Below, piece after piece: positions 10,846 to 21,184 of a stretch of DNA of 64,000 bases. The translations under genes and the position numbers were made by a program. The stretch comes from Paralithodes platypus. Taxonomy: Eukaryota; Arthropoda; Malacostraca; Decapoda; Lithodidae. The notes under the pieces are model-generated. The model made no database searches, had not been told where the DNA came from, and was given only the letters and a program-made list of their open reading frames with translations. The first letter of the stretch is position 1; the number at the start of each line of letters is the position of its first letter. Location: contig CM064485.1 of the NCBI GenBank assembly GCA_032716605.1, positions 28,857,558-28,921,557 on the forward strand, given 5' to 3'.

Positions 10846-11887
10846 AATACGCTTTCTTTTCATCTTTGATTGTGTGGACTACGGCTCTTTTTGCCAAAAT
10901 GTATGGCAACCATGTGATGTCAGTTTTATTTTTCCGCCATTTACGTTCGGCTCTTCTACGCTCTCTTCTAAGAAATTTGGCCCGAGGGCTGTACCATGGT
11001 GAGTCATCTCGCACTATGATTCTCTTTTCTACCTCCGGATGTGATGATCAAACAGATTTAAGTGCGCCATTGTGTACCTCCACCAGCTCGTTTGAAGAAA
11101 GATTGGAAGTATCAATACTTGCAAGGTGCTGTCTTATTTCATTGCGAGCAATATTCTGGTCAGTATTTCTGTAGTTTCTAAACCTGATTACTTTCTCATA
11201 TATGGGCAGCTTAGGGAAATCAAAGCCAAAAGTAATCAGAGAATGATCAAAAATAGAAGAGTCCAGAACCTCCACCTCAACATCCAGAAGACCATCACAA
11301 CCGGTGGGAGATAGAACCAAGTCAAGGGTGTGTCCTGAGATATGAGTTGGGTTGGACATGTGATTTACAAAATTATTCTGGTCAGTCAATTCAATGAACT
11401 CTGAGGAAAATTGTTTAAGATGAGGGTTGTCAATCCAGTAATTAAAGTCTCCACATATCAAGAGTCTTCCGGTTTTGGCAGAAAACTCCTCAAGAAACTG
11501 TCCAAACTCATCCATAAAACCTCGATCTGTTCCTCGATGGCCAGGCCTATAAATGACTGCTATTCTTAGGATTTGTTGACAAACTTTTATTTGCAATTCC
11601 AACAGTTCATAAAAAAGAGGGGCTAGGTTATGACTTATCTGAGAGATATTTACTAGCGACGTAGAGTATAAAAACGCTACTCCACCACCCGGATGATCAC
11701 TACAAGACCTAGGAACACTTATTATTGAATGAGTTTTAGGTAACACAGCTTGAATAATATTTAGATCTGACTCAAACAACCAGGTCTCAGTGAGGCAAAA
11801 TATATCGAGACCGAGCTCATCCAAGACCTCACCAATGTAATCCATCTTGTTGCGCATGGAACGAACATTTAGCATGCCCAGTTTCAA
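10846..11887 (-). pseudogene. LINE endonuclease domain (ORF2 fragment)
   Basis: An open frame at 11048-11887 carries the full APE-type endonuclease: LNVRSMRNKMD, LTETWLF, GGGVAF, YRPGHRG, GDFNYW, and FDHSLITF (SDH replaced by FDH). A stop follows in the linker, but homology with copy 1 continues to about 10846 through SPWYSPRA-like sequence. The reverse transcriptase is absent. Confidence 0.8.
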
Positions 11888-11907
11888 CCGGCTCCTTGGG
11901 ACGTTTT

Positions 11908-12582
11908 TCAGTTTTTTGAACTCACAAAATTGGTGTTTTCAATAAGTCTATTTCTTTGGGCTATCATAAGAGGACAATTTCTACTTGAAGCAAAATGAGT
12001 TGGTGGCTCTGTGACTGCTGAGGAGTTTACACAATTTATGCATTTAGGGGAAGCTATATTTGTGCAGCCTTTTGAACTGCGAGTACTAGCACATAAACTA
12101 CATTTAGGGTCCTCACCTTTCAGGGTACACCTGTCAGAAGTATGAACAAAGCCCTGACAATGGTAACATTGCGTCACCCAGAAGCGATCGTAAGCACGAC
12201 ATTTAGTGAGTCCAACGTACACAGAGTTGCCCTCATTGACAATTGAAGCGTGTATTTCAGGAGACATTTTTACTACTGCTGTTTTTGTATGTGCATCCTT
12301 TTTCTGCTTAGTGAACACTAAATTTAGAGTTAGGCTCTCGTCAAACAGAGACTTTATGCTTGGATTCTTGCTTAGGATGCTGGGGATGATCTCATCGTCA
12401 TCATTTTTGGTAGCATCTTCTTAGGTTCTGACACACTGAGGATGCTGTCAGTCCCGAGACACTGGTTGATGGCCTTCCCTGCATCCTCTTTGGCTTTCTT
12501 TGATGGAAGACGTACTACTAAAGCACCTGATTCAGTTATAGTACATTTATTTATTGGGATTGCAGTCAAAGCTTTCTCAATA
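11908..12582 (-). pseudogene. LINE ORF1 fragment with CCHC knuckles
   Basis: Homologous to ORF1 of copy 1. The frame 11908-12318 carries CYHCQGFVHTSDRC (Gly of the knuckle replaced by Val) and further CxxC pairs; a frame change near 12370 separates it from the upstream part (12372-12582). The N-terminal PHD-like domain is missing. Confidence 0.75.
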
Positions 12583-13317
12583 TCGAAATACGCCTAATGG
12601 CCTTATTGGGCTATCCTTAGTTGGAATTATGCAAGGCTGGTACATGTCATATTTGTAACATACTATGTGGTACCAACTCTGTAAATTGCTAACTGAATAA
12701 ATATTATTATTAGGGGTTCGTCCCCTACGGGGAACCCCTATTGTAATCATTAAACCCGGTTTTTCATCCAAATTCTTCTTATGCGCCGGTTTCGACGCAA
12801 TAACTCCAGAACCGCTTTTTGGATCGGGATCAAACTTTCACAAGAGGTGCGTTTTTGTATTGGGCAACTTTTGATATGATAAACATCCGGCATGGCGGCC
12901 AAACAGGTCCGTGGCAGCCGATTTCCCGAAAAACTTGACGCCTAAATACCGTCTCTCCCACTCATAGGAAACGACTGGGCTTTGGCATACGGACTCCCCT
13001 ACTAATGCTCCGCAAATGTTATAGAGAAGGTATTGCTTTTGCACGTGGGTTTTTTTCCGGCAATCTTGAAAAAAACTCGAATTCCACTTAAAATTCCACA
13101 TCTTGAAAACTACGCCGATGATCAAAGCCATGCTTGCGTAGTTGGGTGAGGCTCGCGATTCCGAACGTTTTGATAACAAAAGAATATAAATGGGTGGAAT
13201 AGTTTGGCCGCAGCATTGAAAACTGTCTAGTCTTAAATGACTTTAAAACCACATTCGCTACCCACACAAAGTTTACCGTCTACAGTCTATAGGTTTCCAC
13301 GCATCCCCCAGTTTTGC
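12583..13317. other. Unassigned; includes a LINE-like 3' end and a hairpin
   Basis: The stretch 12590-12712 ends in AATAAATATTATTATTA and looks like the tail of another element. A stem-loop (GGGGTTC ... GGAACCCC) sits at about 12714-12741. I recognise no gene in the remainder. Confidence 0.5.
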
Positions 13318-13321
13318 TTAA

Positions 13322-13551
13322 CCTAAGAAGTGCGCATGGGGGGTATGAGACACCACACTCCTGTGCTGACGTATTTGAGCTGTTCCCATCACTAACATCG
13401 TTATTTTACCATAAATAGCATTAATACTTATCCATATGCGTCTATTATAGGTTGATTATAAAGGTATTAACCTGTTACAACAATAAAACAAGTGGAAACA
13501 GTGTTTGGATGGTCAAAATCGGCGATACAGGCCGGGAGTTACATAATGTAT
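13322..13551. mobile_element. TTAA-target MITE, family A, copy C (left part)
   Basis: Left end CCTAAGAAGTGCGC preceded by TTAA (13318-13321). Similarity to copies A and B ends near 13551, where the I-type LINE begins, so the right half is missing. Confidence 0.8.
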
Positions 13552-14195
13552 GACAATTACGTGAGCTTAACCCTATCAATGCCAAGTCTACACCACCCAA
13601 TACACAAATTACAACAGATCCCAAGCCCACTAGAGCCGTCAGAGACGACCTAAGCTATGCTAAACTTTCAAACCCCTTTTCAGTCCTAGAAGACGAAGTC
13701 CCCGACCAGGATGACATTGAACTGGAAGAAGACGAACACGAGGTCACCATAAATCCGACTAATCATGGTAAAATCCTGATTCACAAGGCACCAATTCCCA
13801 GATCCCAACGCCAAAATGGCCCCAAAACTCAACGCTGTACCACAGCCTACCAACTTGACTTCGACGACATCACTCCATGCTCCAACACCGGAACACAGTC
13901 CCCCAACATCACAACACCCAATGCAACCGCTAATCCAAAATGCCAGACTTATCAACACCAACGTCAACCTCAAACCCAATCTGAACAAACCACAAAATCA
14001 CAATTAAACACACGCACACCGCACCAAGATGAAACCTACGCAGCTTCAGCCGACTCAGCTTCCCACACGAGTACCGGTACACAACTTCTACATCTCCTAC
14101 TTCAAGCAATACAGCTATACCTCAAAGGAACAACCTTCCCAGACATAATCTCTCGGCTTTGGCCATATGCAGTCGCTATAATACTCCCTCAATAA
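13551..14195 (+). pseudogene. I-type LINE ORF1, C-terminal part
   Basis: One frame is open from the MITE junction to TAA at 14193-14195. It encodes an acidic segment (VPDQDDIELEEDEHE) followed by a long Gln/Thr/Pro-rich, low-complexity tail. The zinc-knuckle half would be upstream and is lost. The stop overlaps the ORF2 ATG in the sequence TAATG. Product identity is inferred from its position before an endonuclease frame. Confidence 0.6.
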
Positions 14196-15735
14196 TGGAC
14201 CCGTCCTCCCCACCCTTAAAGTTCATGCTATGGAATGCCAGAAGCATCTTTAATAAGACTCACGACTTTAAAACAACTGTAGATAGGAACATGCCAACTA
14301 TAATAGGCCTATGCGAAACTTGGTTGAATCCATCCACCAACATAGTAATGCCAGGGTACACAATCTTCAGAGAAGACAGACTACAAGGCCTGAGAGGAGG
14401 AGGCTTGGCCATAATGGTACGTGAGAATATATCCTGCCGTATACTTGAACTCACCCCTTACAACAACAACAATAACGTAATAGAATCAATGGCCGTTCAG
14501 ATAGCTCTCTCGGGAAAGTGGTGCTCCATCCTCCTCTGTTACAACCCCTGCAAAGATTTCACCATAACAGATATCAACCATCTCTTTCAACAAGTCCCCC
14601 CCCCATGCATGATTCTAGGAGACTTCAATGCACGACACAAACTTTGGGACCCATACGCTCCACCAGGCTCCCTAAATCCTTCAGGAAAAGTGTTATTTCA
14701 GGTGCTTCTAGAATCTGTGAATTTAAATCTAACACCACCCGCCTTGGGCACACGCATAGATCCACATACAGGCCGCTCATCCACAATAGACCTCTGCATC
14801 GGCTCCCACATATTCAATGACGTTGATATAAAACTAGGCCCATACATGGCAAGTGACCATCTCCCCATCTATATCACATCGACTTCACAAAAAATAACCT
14901 CGGACAACATCACTCGTCCCCACTGGAAAATAACAGACAAAGGATGGCAAAACTTCCAAACCACCCTTAGACAAACAACACCAGTAAAGAATCAATCCCT
15001 AGAAGTACTAACGACATCCTTCACCCAGACACTTACCAAAGCAGCCACATCAGCCTTCAAACTATACCACTCAAAGAAAGGGGCAAAGCCAAGAGTTCCT
15101 TGGTGGACCACAGAATGTGCTGAGGCTATAAATAGCAGACGTAAAGCCTGGTACACATGGCGGAGACAACCCACCATACATAACTGTTATAAATATAAAC
15201 AGCTAAATTGTATCGCAACACGCATTATTCTATGGAGGAACATTCAACATCAAGCATATCCTAGGTGGAGGAGACCTACCACAGCACAGTAAACATGTCA
15301 TCGCATCAGCCCTAGGAACCTACATCAGAACAACAAACAAAATCACAAGCATATAAAATTACCATCCAACTGAATCTGTACTATACCACCACTGATCATC
15401 ATCATCATCATCATCATCTCTGACCTCACCCTCACCTTGACTTGAATCACACAGTACACATAGAGCAGTACTGTACTGTACTACAACTGATCATCATCAT
15501 CTCTGACCTCACCCTCACCTAGACTTAAATCACCCTGACCTCAAAAGACAACGACAAACTTACCCCCCATATACAGTACAGTAGTATAAAATCCACCTTT
15601 ACTATCTCTCCTAACCCCTATTATACTAACAATTGTTCTTTTCACCCCTCCTAAAACGCCTGTGCAGTAATCTGGAGACACCACAACCCTCCAAGCAAAC
15701 TGCACATTTAAACAATAAGAAGAAGAATTAATATA
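13552..15735 (+). mobile_element. I-type LINE, element 1, internally deleted
   Basis: Consists of an ORF1 tail, an endonuclease, a jump to the ORF2 C-terminus, then a 3' UTR ending in an AATAAGAAGAAG tail. The ILGGGDLPQHSKH C-terminus (about 15248-15356) matches the C-terminal ILGGAPLNTTDLH of the element at 16902-26940, which has RNase H. The RT and RNase H between them are deleted. The 3' UTR has a near-duplicate (TCA)n block (15388-15445 and 15484-15532). Confidence 0.75.
14195..15356 (+). pseudogene. I-type LINE ORF2: endonuclease plus C-terminal stub
   Basis: ATG at 14195 opens an APE-type endonuclease: WNARSIFNKTHDF, LCETWLN, GGGLAIM, GDFNARHKLWDP, then SDHLPIYI near 14850, followed by the VPWWTTECAEA linker. 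Near 15240 the sequence jumps to the ORF2 C-terminus in another frame, ending TAA at 15354-15356. The catalytic RT region is absent. The start is supported by the TAATG overlap with ORF1. Confidence 0.8.
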
Positions 15736-15950
15736 CACATCTATCACTATTTAAATTGGTTATACTGATGTTTTGGACCGACAGTTAGCCCATCGATCTG
15801 TTTAGGCCTAATAGGTCCGGTAGAGCATATACATCATTGCTATATATGGCATTAAGAGCTGAAATGTATTATAAGGTAGTAAAAAACAAAAACGCTAAAA
15901 TACATGTATAGGCCTAGGCTACTGTAAAACAATAAGTTTTTCAGCCAGTA

Positions 15951-16480
15951 CCCAACCAGCGGGGGTGTGGGGGCGGCAGCCCCCACCCATATACTAGGTT
16001 AGGTTAGGTTAGGTTGTTAAGTTAGGCTAATAGCCTAGCACTTAAAAAAAAAAAAAAAAAAAAAAAAATCTAACCCAATCAGCGGGGGTGTGGGGGCGGC
16101 AGCCCCCACCCATAATACTAGGATAGGTTAGGTAAGCTTGTTGTTGTTGTTGTTGTTCCCTAAGCTGCCTGGCCGAACAGCCCCGTGATGTGTGTGTGTG
16201 GTGTGAGAGGTGTGGAAATTCCTGGCGCGACCAAAGCCACTCCAAGGACCCGTGCCCCCAGGGGGGGGGGCAGGGGATAGTTGTGACGGTTTGGCTCCCG
16301 AAACTGCTCCCCGCGGCCAGCATCCGGTTGTCCTCCACTGGTCGATTGATCTTGTCTCCGGCCGTGGAGGGTCGGCAGCCATCCGCGGTTGGCAGCTCCG
16401 GGAGGTGGTCCCACGGCGTAGACGCCGCCACATCAGGACCCGGTTAGGTAAGGTTGTTAGGTTAGGCTAATGTCTTCCCA
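15951..16480. repeat. GC-hairpin + TTAGG repeat, two tandem copies
   Basis: Two copies (15951-16040; 16071-16136 continuing at 16442-16480) of a unit with a perfect stem GTGGGGGC...GCCCCCAC followed by degenerate TTAGG pentamers. They are separated by a run of about 26 A. The second is split by the LINE derivative at 16137-16441. Further copies: 27421-27510, 28416-28500 (inverted), 31341-31430. Confidence 0.8.
16137..16441 (-). mobile_element. Deletion derivative of the 2A-type LINE
   Basis: A 305-bp element on the minus strand with an 11-bp target duplication GGTTAGGTAAG (16126-16136, 16442-16452). Its 5' part matches the 5' leader of the LINE at 38039 (ending CACACCACACA), then jumps directly to the shared 3' end, CAGGCAGCTTAGGG and (AAC)n. 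The whole coding region is missing. It also extends the known leader about 240 bp further 5' than the copy at 38039. Confidence 0.8.
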
Positions 16481-16901
16481 AAGTTGACTATTTTTATAAC
16501 ATGAAATAGGCTATTAGGCTACCCACTCCACCCCGTGAAATCCGAGCCAGCTTTCGTCAAAAGTTGGCTCGGGTATTCACAAAATTGGGTTGCATGGGTT
16601 TGCAATTTGGGAAAACCCAAGCCAAGTTTTGATACAAAACGCTATATTATTGTATTTTTACGCTTTTAACCCCTCATTTTCCCTGAACTTCATAGCCCTC
16701 CCCACTAGTGGGGGGCGTGTTTTTAGATTGTTGGATAATGGGTAAATACTCATTTCCGCTCCTCTTCAGTATAAAACAACACTATATCTGAAGGAAAAAT
16801 TACAAAAAACAAAATAAAACTTACTGAAATCGCTGTCGGTCCAAAAAGTCAGGTTTACCTTTAAATTTAATACAACCATACACAGTGCTATTACATATTA
16901 T
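16453..16901. other. Unassigned; one hairpin
   Basis: No gene. A stem-loop CCGAGCCA...TGGCTCGG lies at about 16543-16572. The start of the following I-type LINE may fall within this stretch, but I cannot place it. Confidence 0.5.
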
Positions 16902-16919
16902 TTGAGACTGGTTCACAAG

Positions 16920-18672
16920 ATGGCGTCGTCAAGGGGGCACGTACCTGGGCAGAGCTCTTCGCCCTCGACCTCTAAGGCCCATTCCGACTCCTCCAGGGCC
17001 TCCTGGATTGCTTCAGAGGACTACAGTGGTCTTAATGAAGACAACAATGATGATGATTGGCAGACCAGCTCCAAACGTCCCCGCAAACATGCTCCATCGC
17101 CAAAGAATCTCCAATGCCGCCAGGATATTCGTATGGACACCACCTCTCCCACTAGGCCTATACCTCAACAATACTCAGGTGAGACCGTTCCTATTTATGA
17201 GACAATCTTAATCCGTTTTGAAAATGCTTCTGGATTTTTTGCTAGTGGGACCTACTCGAAATTCTGTGCTTCCCTGGACTCAGCTCTTGACACTGCCGTC
17301 AAGGATATTCGTCCCAACAAAAGGCTAGGCCTACTTGCTGTCGACACTGGTCTCCGAATGTCTGACCCCAAGCTCCAGGAAATTTTTATGATTGATTGTC
17401 TAGCCTCTTGGAAGGTCTCCCTGTCCCTGCCTATGGATAAACGCCTATTCTATGGGAAAATTCGGCTTGAGGAATCCATCACCCAAGAAGAAATTCTGGA
17501 GAGTCTCCAGGCTGTCGATCTCCCAGTTACCTCAGTAAGACGTTTTAAGGAGAGGTTCAGGGGTGAACTGGTAGATACTCCGACTGTCCTTCTCACCTCC
17601 CCAACCCGGGCCAACCGAGCTCCCTCGTCAGTTCCGCTTATGGAACCAAGTCATCCATGTCGCAGAGTACTACCGACCTCCCAAGAGTTGCAGGAAGTGC
17701 AAGAGATTCGGCCACATCGCTAGTGCCTGTCGGGCTAGGTCAGTCCGTTGTGCTAAATGTGCAGAGGCTCACCCCACCGCTGAGTGTATCCAAACCATCC
17801 TTAAATGTCCTAACTGCACAGGCAATCATCCTTCTACCTCCAATCAATGCCCCAAATATCGTGAGGCCTTGTATGCTACCAAGATGGCGCGCTCTGGCGC
17901 CACATCTTACAGAGATGCCTTGCAAGACTTTCGCTCACAGATTCCTCCAAATAGGCCTAGCCCTCAAGCGGCTCACCCCACCTCAGGAATTATCCCGCCA
18001 ACCCTGCCCAATACAGTACCCCCGTCAGTGACTAGCCCCGCCACAAGGAATGTCTCTGAAGTACAGTCGAAGGTCACCTCTCTCATGTCCTCACTACCGA
18101 TACAGGACCAGCTTCAGGTACTGGCTTCACTGGTCGCCCACCTCCAGTCCACTCTCACCGTCAACATCCCACCCTCTGCTGCTCCACCCACAGGACTGTC
18201 TACACATTCTACCTCGGCATCCACTCAGACCACTGCTATTGAACTTTCCTACGACGCTACTGATGATACTGTACCTCTTCCCGGTATAGTCGACGATGCC
18301 CCCCCGGATCTTCACTCAGCCTCTTCGCAGCCCACCTCACCCGCACCCTCGTCTACGCAACCATCTCGCCCTACTGTCTCGCATGATCGTCTCCCCGCCA
18401 AGTCTCGTCCCGGTCCCAAGGATAAGGGTAAACCGGAGACCTCCACTCTTCCTCATCGACTGCCTGCCCGCAATTCACCTCCTCCCTCAAGCCAGTCTAT
18501 TTCCCGTCAAGGACCTCCTCGCACGCCAGAGCAGGGTTCGGAACCCATGAATGACGATGTGACTCGCACCAAGCGTGTTGCCTCCCCTGGTGATAAATCT
18601 ACTAAGGGCCCGCCTGGAAAGTCATCGCCACCTTTCTTACCCAAATCTGCCAAAAAAACAAAAAAACTATAA
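16920..18672 (+). pseudogene. I-type LINE ORF1 (three CCHC knuckles), one frameshift
   Basis: Starts MASSRGHVPG at 16920 (an in-frame upstream Met is possible at the 16902 frame start). The N-terminal half is acidic, then an RRM-like region; a single frame change at about 17600-17620 separates it from the zinc-knuckle half. Knuckles: CRKCKRFGHIASAC, CAKCAEAHPTAEC and CPNCTGNHPSTSNQC (about 17686-17855). The tail is Pro/Ser/Thr-rich and ends in a basic KSAKKTKKL. The TAA stop (18670-18672) shares its last base with the ORF2 ATG. The product would be the RNA-binding partner of the element. Confidence 0.8.
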
Positions 18673-19645
18673 TGCCTCCCTTCTGTGCCATGACCTGGAA
18701 TGCCAAATGCCTTAGGACGTCACTTACTGAACTGAAAAATTATCTTATTACTACATCTCCACATGTTGCAATCATCACTGAAACATGGCTCACTTCCAAA
18801 TATTCTCCCAGATTTCAGACATACAACATTCAACGTTGGGATAGACCAGCCCGGCCCGGAGGGGGACTTCTCCTTCTAACCAAGACCTCACTTTCAGCCC
18901 GCCCTGTTAAACTTATACCCTATCCCGATGGCTCATTGGAAATTTTGGCCACTATTCTTCCATTTTTATCTTCCCACCTATCCATTGTTGGTGTCTACAG
19001 CCCCCATCGTCGCATCTCCAGTACAGAGCTTAATCACTATGTGGTCCAACTGCCTGCCCCAATCTTATTCATTGGGGATTTTAATGCCAATCATCCATCC
19101 TGGAGCCGTGGTACTCCTAACCAGGCGGGGTATGATTTATATAACTATTTATTAGCAAGTAATTTATGTCGATTATCTGATCCTTATCTCCCAACTTATA
19201 ATGTTCCCCGTACCAATTACTGCTCTTCCATTGACCTGTGTTTTGGCTCTGCGGTCCTACTTCCACAATTATCATCGTTGGTGGGCCCTGATCTGGGAAG
19301 TGATCACTGGCCCCTCCTCTTGAAATTTGACGGTTTTCAGCCTCCAAGTCACCCGGTCTCTCTGCCCAAATGGAAGATTCCCGCTAACTATGATTGGACG
19401 ATTTATCAAGATATTGTTCCCCTCCCTGAGACTAGCAGCACAGACCCGACCGTCCTCCATGCAGAACTTGTTGATGCGATGAACACAGCGGCCAAGAGTC
19501 TTTTCCACTACTCGCAGGGATTGCCATCTACTAAGCCCTTAAAGCCCTGGTGGACTGCTGACTGCTCGAGAGCAGTTGCTCTTCGCCGCCGTGCTATCAA
19601 TACTCAACGTCGACATAAATCCCTGCAGAACTGGATCTCCATTAA
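18672..19645 (+). pseudogene. I-type LINE ORF2, N-terminal part: endonuclease
   Basis: ATG at 18672 in the TAATG overlap. APE-type endonuclease with MTWNAKCLR, ITETWLT, GGGLLLL, YSPHRR, GDFNANHPSW and SDHWPLLL; the LKPWWTADC linker follows. The frame is clean up to the TTAA at 19642-19645. The next 76 bases of open frame are piggyBac sequence, not LINE. Confidence 0.85.
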
Positions 19646-20046
19646 CCCTCCAGCCCCGGGGGCTATAGCTTACGACTGTGCTCCGGTACCGGGTGTTTTG
19701 ACGATCTTTGGCCTATGTTAACTACTCTGTAAGTCAATGAATATGTCATGTAATGTTGTGAATAAAAAGAATAATGTTCCACAAACCTTCCTCTGTCGAA
19801 TGGCGTTAAGTAGAGGTCTCTAGCCCCTCTGGTTGCATAATGGTGAGCGCGGGAAGACGAGTGCTTTTCGGCGGCAAATTCTTCCCGCGTTCGGACGCGT
19901 CGCCCGGCCATGGCTACGACGCACCTAGCCGCTCGTCGCGCCAAAGTATTTATCTCCCTTAGACGATTTTAGTGTTTGATATTGAGAATGTGATGTTTAT
20001 ATGATATTTTCTAGTTATTTTGAGGCCAATTATATAAAATATGTTT

Positions 20047-20920
20047 ATTAGGGTATCACTGTCACTGATATTGCTAATTTTCACTCGATACCGTACATTT
20101 TATTAGTAATTGAGGTAGCTTATTGTTGTATTAGGCACTGATTATTCGTTATCACAGGTGTTTATTATACTTTGGCCATCATATATTAGGTCTTGTGTCA
20201 CTTTCACTTTGACAAATATGCTTTAGAGAGTGTCACTGTCACTGATAATGCTCATTTTTACTCGATACTGTACATTTTATTAGTAATTGAGGTAGGTTAT
20301 TGTTGTATTAGGCACTGATTATTCGTTATCACAGGTGTTTATTATACTTTGGCCATCAAATATTAGGTCTTGTGTCACTTTCACTTTGACAAATATGCTT
20401 TAGAGAGTGTCACTGTCACTGATAATGCTCATTTTCACTCGATACCGTACATTTTATTAGTAATTGAGGTAGGTTATTGTTGTATTAGGCACTGATTATT
20501 CGTTATCACAGGTGTTTATTATACTTTGGCCATCAAATATTAGGTCTTGTGTCACTTTCACTTTGACAAATATGCTTTAGAGAGTGTCACTGTCACTGAT
20601 AATGCTCATTTTCACTCGATACCGTACATTTTATTAGTAATTGAGGTAGGTTATTGTTGTATTAGGCACTGATTATTCGTTATCACAGGTGTTTATTATA
20701 CTTTGGCCATCAAATATTAGGTCTTGTGTCACTTTCACTTTGACAAATATGCTTTAGAGAGTGTTACTGTCACTGATAATGCTCATTTTCACTCGATACC
20801 GTACATTTTATTAGTAATTGAGGTAGGTTATTGTTGTATTAGGCACTGATTATTCGTTATCAGGTATTTATTATACTTTGGCCATCAAATATTAGGTCTT
20901 GTGTCACTTTCACTTAGTTA
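20047..20920. repeat. 177-bp tandem array, about five units
   Basis: Units begin at about 20047, 20224, 20401, 20578 and 20755; the spacing from 20224 on is exactly 177 bp. Units are nearly identical, with the first the most diverged and the last slightly shortened. Each has GTCACTGTCACTGATA and GTGTCACTTTCACTTTGAC words. The array lies in the 3' non-coding part of the piggyBac element. Confidence 0.9.
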
Positions 20921-21184
20921 TATGATTTGTAAACGTTTTATATACAATTTATTGTGTCTTTTTTCACTGATTTCTATATTTCTATAGGTTCTAATCATAT
21001 GAATGTCACTTGGTATATACATATGTGTCACTTTCACATATTATTATGGTGTAATTGTATTTGTATCAATGTTCTCATAATACATGACTTTTGTATTACA
21101 ATACATTGGTTTTCTTCCACTTTTTGCCTATATATAATTATAGTGTACATATTGTCATTTTATTTGGCAATTTCAGTATGATTA

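Larger units (their letters stand above)
10846..12582 (-). mobile_element. CR1/L2-type LINE, copy 2 (internal fragment)
   Basis: Reverse-strand fragment spanning the middle of ORF1 to the linker after the endonuclease. Both ends are truncated relative to copy 1. Where copy 1 has a frame change near 1255, this copy reads through, so the two complement each other as evidence for the ancestral frame. Confidence 0.85.

Noticed and set aside
20047..20920. CRISPR-like direct repeats
   Set aside because: Units are contiguous with no spacers and lie in a eukaryotic transposon.
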